From positions 62,001 through 126,000 of the forward strand of contig NZ_LFNG01000010.1 in NCBI RefSeq assembly GCF_001045435.1: a stretch of DNA of 64,000 nt, read 5' to 3'. Below are positions 8,716 to 17,605 of the stretch, piece after piece; the stretch's first letter is position 1; every line of letters starts with the position of its first letter. This DNA comes from Chryseobacterium koreense CCUG 49689 (lineage in GTDB: Bacteria > Bacteroidota > Bacteroidia > Flavobacteriales > Weeksellaceae). The notes below the pieces were generated by a model that saw only the letters and a list, made by a program, of their open reading frames with translations, had not been told where the DNA came from and made no database searches. The position numbers and the translations under genes are program-made.

Positions 8716-9255
8716 ATGAAGATTATTGCCTTTGCCGGAAGTAATTCCGATGTTTCTATCAACAGACAACTTGTAACTTTTGCATCAGGTTTTTTTAGTG
8801 GTCACCTGATTGAAATTCTGGATTTGAACGATTACGAAATGCCTATTTATAAGAACGAAAGAGAAATCGAGAACGGAATTCCCCAACTTGCGCACGATTT
8901 TGCTGCCAAAATAGATTCTTCGGATTTGATTTTATTGTCATTGGCTGAAAATAATGGTGCTTATTCTGCCGCTTTTAAAAATGTTTTCGACTGGGTTTCC
9001 CGAATCAGTGGGCGAAAAGTTTTTGCTGAAAAACCGATGTTTTTGATGGCGACATCGCCTGGAAAAAGAGGCGGATCAAGCGTCTTGGAAATCGCCTCAA
9101 AGCGTTTTCCATTTGATGGTGCCAAGGTTTTGGAAACGTTTTCACTTCCTTCCTTCAATGAGAATTTTGATTCCGAACAGGGAATTGTCCATGAGGAAAA
9201 ATTGCAGGAAATGGAGGAGAAAATAGAGCAGATCAAAGCATTTTTCAAGAAATAA
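8716..9255 (+). CDS. NAD(P)H-dependent FMN reductase
   Basis: The protein (179 residues) has a flavodoxin-like fold. The N-terminal FAGSNSDVSINRQL (residues 5-18) is the phosphate loop for FMN; the second motif SLAENNGAYSAAFKNVFDWVSR (about 76-97) is typical of the NADPH-dependent FMN reductase / azoreductase group. It probably reduces quinones, FMN or other electrophiles with NAD(P)H. It is monocistronic, bounded by hairpins on both sides. Confidence 0.88.
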   Translation: MKIIAFAGSNSDVSINRQLVTFASGFFSGHLIEILDLNDYEMPIYKNEREIENGIPQLAHDFAAKIDSSDLILLSLAENNGAYSAAFKNVFDWVSRISGRKVFAEKPMFLMATSPGKRGGSSVLEIASKRFPFDGAKVLETFSLPSFNENFDSEQGIVHEEKLQEMEEKIEQIKAFFKK

Positions 9256-9283
9256 AACCGGATTGCATTTCAGTCCGGTTTTT
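9256..9283 (+). terminator. Intrinsic terminator after FMN reductase
   Basis: AACCGGA pairs with TCCGGTT across an 11-base loop and runs into T. It lies directly after the stop codon and before the converging DUF808 gene. Confidence 0.8.
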
Positions 9284-9307
9284 ATGCGCTTACTTTTTTT
9301 TCAAGTT

Positions 9308-10189
9308 TCATTTCAAAGCAGCGGCAATTTTCTTGATGCCGAAAAATACCGGAACCATCACCAAACCGCCTGCAATTCCCAGAAGTGCCTGTTTCAGCAT
9401 CGATGGGAAATTGGGCAATAGTTCATGTATAAACGCTATATTATGGTCGAAAATTCCGCCTGCCACCAAAATCAGGGCAATCGTTCCAATGATTCCCAAC
9501 GCTTTGATCACCATTGGCAAAGCCTTTATCAAAAGTTTACCAAGCGATGCGATAATCCCCCTGTTTTTTGATTTCCGAATCAGTCCATAACCGGCATCAT
9601 CCATTCTTACAATCATCGCCACGATTCCGTAAACACCCACTGTTGCAATCACCGCAACAATAGAAACGGTGATGATTTGAATCCCTAAACTTTTATTTAA
9701 AACGGAACCTAAGGCAATGATTACAATTTCAATCGATAGAATAAAATCGGTCATGATTGCGGATTTTATTTTTGATTTTTCTTCGTCTTCGTCTGCTGTT
9801 CCTGATTTTTCAATTTTTGGGAGGTCTTTTGGTGTGGATTCTTCATCCTTTTTTTTATGGAAAAAGTATTCGATGATTTTTTCTGTGCCTTCATACGCAA
9901 GGTAAAGTCCACCAAAAACCAAAATCACTTTGATCGCTGGTGGATAAAGCCATTGAAGCAAAAAAGCGATCGGTAGAATAATCAATTTGTTGATAAAGGA
10001 ACCTTTCATAATCGCCATCAAAACGGGAATTTCCCGGGAAGATAAAAAACCGGTAGCTTTCTCTGCATTTACGGCAAGATCGTCGCCCAAAATTCCCGCC
10101 GTTTGTTTGGTCGCCACTTTGGAAGTAACGGCGATATCGTCCATCAACGCTGCAATATCATCAAGTACAGCAAAAAATCCTGAAGCCAT
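9308..10189 (-). CDS. DUF808 family integral membrane protein (YedI-like)
   Basis: The 293-residue protein begins MASGFFAVLDDIAALMDDIA, the diagnostic start of the DUF808 family. At least six hydrophobic segments are visible (around residues 65-80, 85-102, 150-170, 173-195, 225-247 and 265-285), with an acidic/lysine-rich cytoplasmic loop (about 112-140) between two of them. Function is unknown across the family. It stands alone. Confidence 0.85.
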   Translation of the reverse strand: MASGFFAVLDDIAALMDDIAVTSKVATKQTAGILGDDLAVNAEKATGFLSSREIPVLMAIMKGSFINKLIILPIAFLLQWLYPPAIKVILVFGGLYLAYEGTEKIIEYFFHKKKDEESTPKDLPKIEKSGTADEDEEKSKIKSAIMTDFILSIEIVIIALGSVLNKSLGIQIITVSIVAVIATVGVYGIVAMIVRMDDAGYGLIRKSKNRGIIASLGKLLIKALPMVIKALGIIGTIALILVAGGIFDHNIAFIHELLPNFPSMLKQALLGIAGGLVMVPVFFGIKKIAAALK

Positions 10190-10310
10190 AATTTGTTTTT
10201 ATCTGGGCAAAAATAATTATTTGGAATGACAAAATCTTTCTATTTTGTTGAAAAGGATTTCCTAGACTCATTAAAAAATCTTAATTTCGCACAACCGAAT
10301 TTTAAGAAAA

Positions 10311-10388
10311 ATGAAAGCGCAGAAATCATTTTCGAAAAAAGAGATATTCCAAAATTTTGGAAACGGAATCTGCGCCACCAAAAAATAA
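10311..10388 (+). CDS. Possible 25-codon leader ORF before purM
   Basis: An ATG with an A-rich upstream stretch opens a 25-residue frame (starts MKAQKSFSKK, ends GNGICATKK) whose TAA lies six bases before an intrinsic terminator. The coding bases also fold: GCGCAGA (10317-10323) pairs with TCTGCGC (10369-10375) around a perfect 16-base palindrome (10347-10362). The unit could be a small protein gene, an sRNA, or a leader that controls purM. There is no codon run that points to classical attenuation. Confidence 0.35.
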   Translation: MKAQKSFSKKEIFQNFGNGICATKK

Positions 10389-10393
10389 TTGTG

Positions 10394-10424
10394 AGCCGAC
10401 GTCTTTAAGATGGTCGGCTTTTTT
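10394..10424 (+). terminator. Intrinsic terminator in the purM leader
   Basis: AGCCGAC (10394-10400) pairs with GTCGGCT (10413-10419), followed by six T. It lies 44 bases before the purM ATG and downstream of a 25-codon frame; it ends transcripts from that unit or attenuates purM. Confidence 0.8.
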
Positions 10425-10467
10425 ATTTAAAAGTCTGAAGTATCTGAAACCTGAAACCTTAAGCAAA

Positions 10468-11454
10468 ATGAACACCTACAAATCCGCCGGAGTTGACAAA
10501 GAAGAAGGCTATAAAACCGTAGAAAAAATTAAAACTGCCGTTGCAGAAACCCACAATAAAAATGTACTGAACAACCTTGGAAGTTTTGGTGCATTTTATG
10601 AAATCGGAGGGTACAAGAATCCGGTTTTGGTTTCCGGAACAGATGGGGTGGGAACCAAACTGAAAGTCGCGTTAGATTCAAAAAAATATGATTCTATCGG
10701 GATTGACTGCTTTGCCATGTGTGCGAACGATATCGTTTGTCATGGTGCAAAACCGTTGTTTTTCCTGGATTATTTGGCTTGTGGAAAACTGGATTCAGAG
10801 ATTGCCGCAGAAGTCGTGATGGGAATGGTGAAAGCCTGCAAAGACAACGAGTGTGCGCTCATCGGTGGTGAAACTGCAGAAATGCCGGGAATGTATAATC
10901 CCGGAGATTATGATGTTGCGGGATTTTGCGTGGGAATCGTGGAAAAAGAGCAAATCATTGACGGTTCCAAAATCAGGAAAGGAGACAAAATCATCGCATT
11001 GCCGAGTTCCGGTTTTCACAGCAACGGATTTTCTTTGGTAAGGAAAATTTTTCCGGATTTCAATGAAGAATTTGAAGGAAAACCAATCCACGAAACACTT
11101 TTGATCCCAACAAAACTCTATTATCAAGACATCAAAAAATTGATGAGCAATATAGAAATCCATGGAATTGCCCACATCACTGGAGGCGGACTGATTGAAA
11201 ATGTTCCCAGGATTATTCCAAACGGACTTTGTGCCAAAATCGAGGAATCAAAAATAAAAGTTCCATCGATCATGCTCGAACTGGAAAAACGTGGAAATAT
11301 TGATCGGATGGAAATGCATGGAACCTTCAATATGGGAGTAGGAATGGTTGTAATTGTAGCTGCTGAAAACTCCCAAAAAGCTTTAGAATCAGTGGATGGA
11401 GCTTACGAAATTGGAGAAATCGTGCAGGATTCAGAGAAGATCATCTTAATGTAA
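10468..11454 (+). CDS. purM: Phosphoribosylformylglycinamidine cyclo-ligase
   Basis: PurM closes the imidazole ring of AIR in step 5 of purine synthesis using ATP. The 328-residue protein has the FGAFYEIGGY segment, GTDGVGTKLKVA (ATP-binding), ANDIVCHGAKPLFFLDY and GGETAEMPGMY motifs. The chosen start is the ATG at 10468 (MNTYKSAGVDKEEGYK), because the longer open frame from 10357 runs through a terminator. A TGAAACCTGAAACCTTAAG leader precedes it, like the leaders of guaA and lptB. Confidence 0.95.
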   Translation: MNTYKSAGVDKEEGYKTVEKIKTAVAETHNKNVLNNLGSFGAFYEIGGYKNPVLVSGTDGVGTKLKVALDSKKYDSIGIDCFAMCANDIVCHGAKPLFFLDYLACGKLDSEIAAEVVMGMVKACKDNECALIGGETAEMPGMYNPGDYDVAGFCVGIVEKEQIIDGSKIRKGDKIIALPSSGFHSNGFSLVRKIFPDFNEEFEGKPIHETLLIPTKLYYQDIKKLMSNIEIHGIAHITGGGLIENVPRIIPNGLCAKIEESKIKVPSIMLELEKRGNIDRMEMHGTFNMGVGMVVIVAAENSQKALESVDGAYEIGEIVQDSEKIILM

Positions 11455-11550
11455 CCATCTATTAAATCTGCCAATAATCCCTAAATTGAAAAACCTGTTT
11501 TTGTCCTCATCAACACATTTTCATGCAAAGGATCAATTGGTAAATAACAA

Positions 11551-12129
11551 ATGAAAAATATCGTCATCTTAGTCAGCGGTTCGGGAACCAATCTTCAGCG
11601 TATCATAGACTGCATCGCGAGTGGAGAAATTCCGGATGCGAAAATTTCATTGGTTGTCGCTGATCGTGAATGTTTCGGTTTGCAGCGAGCGGTGCATGCC
11701 GGAATTCCCTACCATTTAATCAGTAGAGGAAAAGCTTTTTCAGAAAATTTAGAAAAAATTATTCCGGAAAACACCGATTTGATCGTACTTGCAGGATTTC
11801 TTTCAATTTTGGATAAAGAATTCTGTGAAAATTTTAATGGAAAAATCATCAATATTCATCCTGCGCTTTTACCGAAATTTGGCGGTAAAGGAATGTGGGG
11901 AATGAATGTCCACAAAGCTGTTTTGGAAGCCGGAGAAAAAGAAAGTGGAGCAACGGTTCATTTCGTGACTTCGGGAATTGACGAGGGTGAAATTATTTTG
12001 CAGGGAAAAACCGAAATCTCGGACAACGAAACCCCCGAATCTTTAGCGGAAAAAGTCCATCAAATCGAATACGATATTTTCCCGAAAGCAATTAATATGG
12101 TTTTACACCACTCTCAGAGTGCAAAATGA
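11551..12129 (+). CDS. purN: Phosphoribosylglycinamide formyltransferase
   Basis: PurN transfers formyl from 10-formyl-tetrahydrofolate to GAR. The 192-residue protein shows the substrate loop SGSGTNLQRII (residues 9-19), the catalytic Asn-His-Asp set (NIHPALLPKF near residue 105, GIDEGEII near 144) and a slightly shortened C-terminus. It follows purM by 96 bases and precedes purH, so the three are probably coordinately expressed. Confidence 0.95.
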   Translation: MKNIVILVSGSGTNLQRIIDCIASGEIPDAKISLVVADRECFGLQRAVHAGIPYHLISRGKAFSENLEKIIPENTDLIVLAGFLSILDKEFCENFNGKIINIHPALLPKFGGKGMWGMNVHKAVLEAGEKESGATVHFVTSGIDEGEIILQGKTEISDNETPESLAEKVHQIEYDIFPKAINMVLHHSQSAK

Positions 12130-12251
12130 ATAACCGTAATTGGAATTTAAGCAAGCTTAAAATGGCGAATGAATGGATTCGCCGAGTCCGGTGCGATGAA
12201 CCCTGAATGGAATTTGGGGGGAAATGAAAGTAATCAAAAAGTAAAAATAAA

Positions 12252-13769
12252 ATGTCAAAGAAAAGAGCATTAATCAGTGTTTCCGATAAATCGGGACTCG
12301 TGGAATTTGCAAAATTTTTAGAACAGAACAATTACGAACTTATTTCCACGGGCGGAACTTTCAAACATTTGAAAGACGCGGGATTAACCCCAGTCCAAAT
12401 CGATGAAGTCACCGGTTTTCCGGAAATGTTAGATGGAAGAGTGAAAACCCTTCACCCAAAAGTTCACGGGGGTTTATTGGCGGTCCGAGACAATGACCAA
12501 CACATGAAAACCGTTCAGGAACACGGAATCGGTTTAATCGATATGGTCATCGTAAATCTTTATCCGTTTTTTGAAAATGCAAATTCCGGCATTTCTTTGG
12601 ACGAAAAAGTGGAATTTATAGATATTGGCGGACCATCAATGTTGCGTTCGGGAGCGAAGAATTTCAAATCGGTTACCGTGGTCACGAATGTGGAAGATTA
12701 CGAAAAAATTATGCAGGAAATTGCTGAAACCGGAAATACCACTTTAGAAACAAGAAAACAACTCGCCGGAAAAGTCTTTAACCTCACTTCAGCTTATGAC
12801 GCGGCAATTTCTAAAATGTTGCTGGATGAGGATTATCCCCAATATTTAAACGCTTCCTACAAAAAAGTATCGGATTTGAGATATGGTGAAAATCCACATC
12901 AAACCGCGGCTTACTATGTTTCCACTACTGAAAGTGGTGCCATGAAAGATTTTGAAATTTTGGGCGGGAAAGAACTTTCTTTCAATAATCTGCGGGATAT
13001 GGATCTGTGCTGGAAAGTGGTGAATGAGTTCAAAAACGAATTGGCTTGCTGTGCAGTGAAACATTCCACACCGTGCGGAGTTGCAATCGGGAACTCACCT
13101 TTGGAAACCTATCAGAAAACTTTCGATTGTGATCCGGTTTCAATTTTTGGTGGAATTGTCGGCATGAATTTTAAGGTGGACGCTGCAACCGCGGAAGAAC
13201 TTCACAAAACTTTCCTGGAAATCGTGATGGCAACCGATTTCGATGATAATGCGCTGGAAATTTTGCGTCAAAAGAAAAACCTTAGAATCATCAAAATCAA
13301 AAATCCGGTTTCCGACCCGCAAACTTGGGTGAAAATCGATGGTGGAATTTTGGTTCAGGACAATGACCATGGCTTCTCAAATGACATCAAAGTGGTGACC
13401 GAAATCCAACCAACCGAAGAAAAAAAGAAAGCACTTTTGTTTGCGCAAAGAGTCGTGAAATACGTGAAATCTAATGCAATCGTAGTTTCCAACGGAATTC
13501 AGGCATTGGGAATCGGTGGCGGACAGGTCAACAGAATTTGGGCAACACAACACGCAGTAGAAAGGGCAAAAGAGAAATTCAAGGGCGATTTGGTTCTGGC
13601 TTCAGATGCATTTTTTCCTTTCCGGGATGTTGTTGATTTTTGTGCGAAAGAAGGCATAAAAGCCATCATTCAACCAGGAGGAAGCGTGAAAGACCAGGAC
13701 TCGATCGATGCGGCAAATGAGCACCAAATTCCAATGATGTTCACCGGAATGAGACACTTTTTGCATTAA
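12252..13769 (+). CDS. purH: Bifunctional AICAR transformylase / IMP cyclohydrolase
   Basis: PurH (505 residues) performs the last two steps to IMP. The N-terminal cyclohydrolase domain (about 1-195) has [15 protein letters not shown] and [13 protein letters not shown]; the C-terminal transformylase domain carries the catalytic Lys-His pair in [14 protein letters not shown] (near residue 270) and [19 protein letters not shown] (near 413). Length is close to the usual 500-530. A perfect 18-bp palindrome lies just behind the stop codon. Confidence 0.96.
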   Translation: MSKKRALISVSDKSGLVEFAKFLEQNNYELISTGGTFKHLKDAGLTPVQIDEVTGFPEMLDGRVKTLHPKVHGGLLAVRDNDQHMKTVQEHGIGLIDMVIVNLYPFFENANSGISLDEKVEFIDIGGPSMLRSGAKNFKSVTVVTNVEDYEKIMQEIAETGNTTLETRKQLAGKVFNLTSAYDAAISKMLLDEDYPQYLNASYKKVSDLRYGENPHQTAAYYVSTTESGAMKDFEILGGKELSFNNLRDMDLCWKVVNEFKNELACCAVKHSTPCGVAIGNSPLETYQKTFDCDPVSIFGGIVGMNFKVDAATAEELHKTFLEIVMATDFDDNALEILRQKKNLRIIKIKNPVSDPQTWVKIDGGILVQDNDHGFSNDIKVVTEIQPTEEKKKALLFAQRVVKYVKSNAIVVSNGIQALGIGGGQVNRIWATQHAVERAKEKFKGDLVLASDAFFPFRDVVDFCAKEGIKAIIQPGGSVKDQDSIDAANEHQIPMMFTGMRHFLH

Positions 13770-13789
13770 ATTGCTGCGGCAGTGGAATG

Positions 13790-13807
13790 AAATGCAGCGC
13801 TGCATTT
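13790..13807. repeat. Perfect 18-bp palindrome downstream of purH
   Basis: AAATGCAGCGCTGCATTT is a perfect inverted repeat with no spacer, 20 bases after the purH stop. It lacks a following T-run, so it is not a standard intrinsic terminator; a DNA-binding site or RNA-processing site is possible. Confidence 0.5.
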
Positions 13808-14129
13808 GGTACGATAGCGGTCATTCAATGATTTCCTTTGCTGATACGGGAAATTTCTTCCCTAGGAGTTTCAAAGGCGAAATAGCAAAATTAAATTTTT
13901 GTCCGGATCCGATGACCATTGCCAAAAAAAGATTGTCCCGATTTCAAACCGAAGAATCAGGCCCAATTTAAAAGCCGGCGCGGTCACTCCAACCGGCAGA
14001 AATCACGGAACACTGGAAATAATTTTGTTGATGATGATTCAAAAAATACATTTTGGCAAAAATGAAAATAAAATGGACTCATTCCATGAATGGCACGGAA
14101 ACAATCGAAGTCGCTGCACCAAAAACCGT
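13808..14129. other. Non-coding gap between purH and purD
   Basis: About 320 bases without a convincing gene. A 26-codon frame at 14062-14142 is too short and unsupported. No repeat of families A or B is present. The right end holds the purD promoter. Confidence 0.5.
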
Positions 14130-14160
14130 TTGCACTTTCTAGTTCAAAACATTAAATTTG
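14130..14160 (+). promoter_or_regulatory. Promoter of purD
   Basis: TTG at 14130-14132 and TAAATTTG at 14153-14160 are 20 bases apart, matching the flavobacterial consensus; the ATG of purD follows 23 bases later. Confidence 0.65.
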
Positions 14161-14183
14161 TATAAATAATAAAATAAACTTTT

Positions 14184-15419
14184 ATGAGAGTTTTAATTGT
14201 AGGAAATGGTGGAAGGGAATCTGCACTTGCTGTAAAGCTGAAAGAAGACGGCAGAATTTCGAAACTTTATTTTGCGAAAGGAAACGCAACCACAGATAAA
14301 TTGGGGCAAAATGTTTATGAAGATGATGTAGTGGAGTTGCGGAAATTCGCCCTAAAAGAAAGAATTGACTTAACCATCGTGGGTCCGGAAGCACCATTGG
14401 TTGACGGAATCGTGGACGAATTCCACAGACACGGCCTTACCATATTTGGGGCAAAAAAACGTGCGGCAGAACTGGAGGGAAGCAAAGCCTTCTCCAAGAA
14501 ATTCATGCAGATGCACCACATTAAAACCGGGAAAGCTGTTATTTTTGACGCTTACCAAGATGCCATCGACTATGTGAGGACTCAGCAATTCCCTTTGGTC
14601 ATCAAAGCGAGCGGACTTGCCGGCGGAAAGGGAGTGGTGATCGCCAATAATTTGGGAGAGGCAGAATCCACCATACACAGTTTCATGATCGGTCGCCTTT
14701 ATGGTGATGCAGGAATCCAGGTGGTTGTGGAAGAATATCTAGACGGTTTTGAAGCATCAATCATCGCTTTCTCAAACGGTAAAAAACTTTTTCCATGCAT
14801 TCCCGTAAAGGATTACAAAAAAGTTGGAACCGGGGACAAAGGTCCAAATACCGGTGGAATGGGAAGTGTGGCGCCAAGTCCGGAATTTACCGAAGTGCAT
14901 TATAAAGACTTTGAAGAAAATATATTAAACCCAACTTTGGCGGGACTTCATGCATCAAACATCCATTTCAAAGGATTTATCTTTTTTGGACTCATGGTGA
15001 CACAAAATGGGGTTTACCTTTTGGAATACAACATGCGGCTCGGCGATCCCGAAACTCAGGTCATTTTGCCACTCATGGAAAACAAACTGCTCGATGTGAT
15101 CAATGATTGCCTAGATGGAAAGGACGTGGAACTGAAATTCAGCGGCAAAAAAGCGGTCTGTCTCGTGATGGCTTCCGGCGGTTATCCCGGAAATATCGAA
15201 ACCGGATTCGAGATCAGAAATGTGGAAAAAGCGCACAGTCAGGTGCTTTTCTCAGGAGCCAGAAATGTAGGTGACAAAGTCATCACTTCCGGAGGTAGGG
15301 TTTTGAGCCTCGTTGCAACCGCTGATTCCTATGAAGAAGCAAGAAATGCGGTCTATGCAGATGCCAAAACCATCAACTTCGATTATGAATATTACAGAGA
15401 AGATATCGGCAAATTCTAA
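14184..15419 (+). CDS. purD: Phosphoribosylamine-glycine ligase
   Basis: PurD makes GAR from phosphoribosylamine, glycine and ATP. The 411-residue protein begins MRVLIVGNGGRESALAVKL, typical of the family; the ATP-grasp domain shows PLVIKASGLAGGKGVV (residues ~134-149), DKGPNTGGMGS and NMRLGDPETQ (metal and ATP contacts). It has its own promoter, so it can be expressed apart from purMNH. Confidence 0.96.
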   Translation: MRVLIVGNGGRESALAVKLKEDGRISKLYFAKGNATTDKLGQNVYEDDVVELRKFALKERIDLTIVGPEAPLVDGIVDEFHRHGLTIFGAKKRAAELEGSKAFSKKFMQMHHIKTGKAVIFDAYQDAIDYVRTQQFPLVIKASGLAGGKGVVIANNLGEAESTIHSFMIGRLYGDAGIQVVVEEYLDGFEASIIAFSNGKKLFPCIPVKDYKKVGTGDKGPNTGGMGSVAPSPEFTEVHYKDFEENILNPTLAGLHASNIHFKGFIFFGLMVTQNGVYLLEYNMRLGDPETQVILPLMENKLLDVINDCLDGKDVELKFSGKKAVCLVMASGGYPGNIETGFEIRNVEKAHSQVLFSGARNVGDKVITSGGRVLSLVATADSYEEARNAVYADAKTINFDYEYYREDIGKF

Positions 15420-15425
15420 ATAAAT

Positions 15426-15449
15426 TGGGAGATTCGTCTCCCATTTTTT
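15426..15449 (+). terminator. Intrinsic terminator after purD
   Basis: TGGGAGA-TTCG-TCTCCCA is a 7-bp stem with a stable TTCG tetraloop, followed by six T, seven bases after the stop codon. Confidence 0.9.
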
Positions 15450-15461
15450 ATCGTTTTTTTG

Positions 15462-15580
15462 GAGCTGTTTCCCGCTTTCCACTGTATCTTTTTTGGTGAA
15501 ATCGGTGCCTTCGCGAAACTCAGTCACCGCTTCCACCAAAAAAGGATGCCGTTCCAATCGGGGCTAGTTACGATTCCGCT
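15462..15580 (-). repeat. Dispersed hairpin element B, copy 3 (inverted)
   Basis: Read on the minus strand it starts near CTAGCCCCGATTGGAACGGC and ATCC, has a stem CTTTTTTGGTG / CACCAAAAAAG around a 36-base insert that differs from other copies, and ends ACAGTGGAAAGCGGG. It occupies most of the purD-guaA gap together with element A. Confidence 0.75.
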
Positions 15581-15630
15581 TCCAAAAAAAGTACCCGCAA
15601 GTTCCAATGGAGCCAGCCGACAAAATGAAT

Positions 15631-15707
15631 CTTGAAACCTGAAATCTACCTGTCGGCAGACAGGCCTGAAACTTGAAACCCCAAAACATCAAACCTTAAA
15701 CTTTAAA
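15631..15707 (+). repeat. Leader element A, copy 1 (before guaA)
   Basis: The palindromic core CCTGTCGGCAGACAGG (15649-15664; stem CCTGTC / GACAGG, loop GGCA) is flanked by TGAAAC-type sequence and by a TTAAAC-rich tail. Almost the same 70 bases occur before the permease gene at 41644. The guaA ATG lies eight bases beyond the element. Confidence 0.8.
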
Positions 15708-15715
15708 AAAACCTC

Positions 15716-17245
15716 ATGAACAACGGTATCATCATCCTAGACTTTGGTTCACAATATAATCAGCTCATTGCCAGAAGAATCCGCGACTTGGGAGTTTACT
15801 CCGAAGTTCTGCCATTCCATACCCCATTAAAAGAAATCCTGGACAAAAATCCTTTGGGAATCATTCTTTCCGGCGGACCAAGTTCAGTGAATGCAGAAAA
15901 CGCTCATCTGGTCGAACAGGAACTCTTTGAGCAAAACATCCCGATTCTGGGGATTTGCTATGGAATGCAGCTCACCACGCATCTTCTGGGCGGAAAAGTG
16001 AAAAAGGGCGAAAAAGGCGAGTACGGAAAAGCAAAATTCCAGATCGAAAAAACCAATGAACTGCTTTTGGGAATCAGCAGATTCTCCACCGTTTGGATGA
16101 GTCATTTTGATGAGGTAGAAAAGGTCCCGGAAGGCTTCACCGTGAATGGAAATACAGATGTCATCTCCGCAATCTCTGATGAATCCAGAAAAATTTACTG
16201 TGTCCAGTTTCACCCAGAAGTTTCACATACCGAGGAAGGTGCCAAAATGCTGGAAAACTTCGTGTTCAAAATATGCAATGCCGAAGTCAATTGGCGTCTG
16301 ACCAACTATATTGACCAAACCGTGGAAGAAATCCGTGAAAAAGTCGGCGACCAAAAAGTCATTCTCGGACTTTCCGGAGGAGTGGATTCCTCTGTTGCAG
16401 CGGTTTTAATCCATAAAGCAATCGGTGACCAACTCACCTGCATCTTCGTAGATACCGGGCTTTTGCGAAAAGATGAGGCCCGAAAAGTGATGGAAAATTA
16501 CGGCGAACATTTCCACCTGAATATCAAACTGATTGATGCTTCCGAAAGATTCCTGAACAGGTTAAAAGGAACATCTGACCCGGAAGAAAAACGAAAAATC
16601 ATCGGAAACGAGTTCGTTGCGGTTTTCGATGAGGAATCCCATAAAATTGAAGGCGCAAAATTTCTCGCACAGGGAACCATTTATCCCGACGTTATCGAAT
16701 CCCAATCGGTGAAAGGACCTTCTGCGGTCATCAAATCCCACCACAATGTGGGTGGACTTCCGGAAGAAATGGATTTCCAACTCCTGGAACCATTACGTGA
16801 ACTCTTCAAAGACGAAGTGAGAAAAGTAGGAGAGGAGTTGGGTATTCCACATCATTTGGTGTACCGTCATCCGTTTCCGGGTCCCGGTTTGGGAATCAGA
16901 ATTTTGGGCGAAGTTTCTGAAGAAAAAGTGAAAATCCTTCAGGAAGCCGACGATATTTTCATCCAGGAACTGTACAAAAACAATCTTTACGAAAAGGTTT
17001 CGCAGGCATTTGTGGTTCTGCTTCCTGTAAAATCTGTCGGAGTAATGGGCGATGAACGGACTTATGAATACACCGCAGTAGTGCGTTCTGCAAACACCGT
17101 CGATTTTATGACAGCAGAGTTCAGCAAACTTCCGTGGGATTTCCTGGAAAAGGTTTCCAACCGAATCATCAATGAAGTGCGCGGAATCAATCGTGTTGCT
17201 TATGACATTTCCAGCAAACCGCCTGCTACGATTGAGTGGGAGTGA
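15716..17245 (+). CDS. guaA: GMP synthase (glutamine-hydrolysing)
   Basis: GuaA (509 residues) aminates XMP to GMP. The class I glutamine amidotransferase domain (1-190) has the nucleophile Cys in GICYGMQL (near 81) and the His-Glu pair in FHPEVSHTEEG (near 168). The ATP pyrophosphatase domain has the P-loop GLSGGVDSSVAA (near 220), and the dimerisation domain ends KPPATIEWE as usual. It completes the purine block; its leader is repeat element A. Confidence 0.97.
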   Translation: MNNGIIILDFGSQYNQLIARRIRDLGVYSEVLPFHTPLKEILDKNPLGIILSGGPSSVNAENAHLVEQELFEQNIPILGICYGMQLTTHLLGGKVKKGEKGEYGKAKFQIEKTNELLLGISRFSTVWMSHFDEVEKVPEGFTVNGNTDVISAISDESRKIYCVQFHPEVSHTEEGAKMLENFVFKICNAEVNWRLTNYIDQTVEEIREKVGDQKVILGLSGGVDSSVAAVLIHKAIGDQLTCIFVDTGLLRKDEARKVMENYGEHFHLNIKLIDASERFLNRLKGTSDPEEKRKIIGNEFVAVFDEESHKIEGAKFLAQGTIYPDVIESQSVKGPSAVIKSHHNVGGLPEEMDFQLLEPLRELFKDEVRKVGEELGIPHHLVYRHPFPGPGLGIRILGEVSEEKVKILQEADDIFIQELYKNNLYEKVSQAFVVLLPVKSVGVMGDERTYEYTAVVRSANTVDFMTAEFSKLPWDFLEKVSNRIINEVRGINRVAYDISSKPPATIEWE

Positions 17246-17358
17246 TTTTTCAGTGGTTTAGGGAATGACGACAAAAGAATGAAGAGCGAATAAGTCAAAT
17301 TTGTTCCCTTAGTAATGGAAGAGATCGGATAAATTTTGAAATAAATCCTTTTCCAAAA

Positions 17359-17581
17359 CTACTTGTGATCAGTTTTTAACCCAGCCTTTGCAAATATTTC
17401 TTGAATGTCTTTTTCGATTGGGAACGGTTTTAAAGGTGGAACATTTGCACCACCTGGATTTCCTGTGGGAATTTTTCCTACAAAAGATTTTACACCACCA
17501 AAAATAAGTCTTGGAATTTGCCCAATAATTTCTTTGGTGTTTTCATTTACCTTCTGGTTTCCAAATCTTTTAACCAAAGTA
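17359..17581 (-). other. Possible small ORF or gene remnant
   Basis: On the minus strand a frame ending at 17359 gives a plausible, codon-typical tail of about 70 residues (segments KVNENTKEIIGQIPRLIFGG, KSFVGKIPTGNPGG and PPLKPFPIEKDIQEIFAKAG). The open frame extends to 17688 into the helicase gene, but the only credible in-gap start is a TTG near 17581. I do not recognise the family. It may be a short gene or the 3' remnant of one displaced by the helicase promoter region. Confidence 0.3.
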
Positions 17582-17605
17582 AAAGAAACGCCGTACATTT
17601 GCAAA

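Noticed and set aside
10226-10408. 60-codon plus-strand frame upstream of purM
   Set aside because: It ends inside the terminator hairpin and has no protein-like pattern; the shorter frame at 10311-10388, which stops before the terminator, is a better candidate.
14062-14142. 26-codon frame in the purH-purD gap
   Set aside because: Too short, no family similarity, and partly overlaps the purD promoter.
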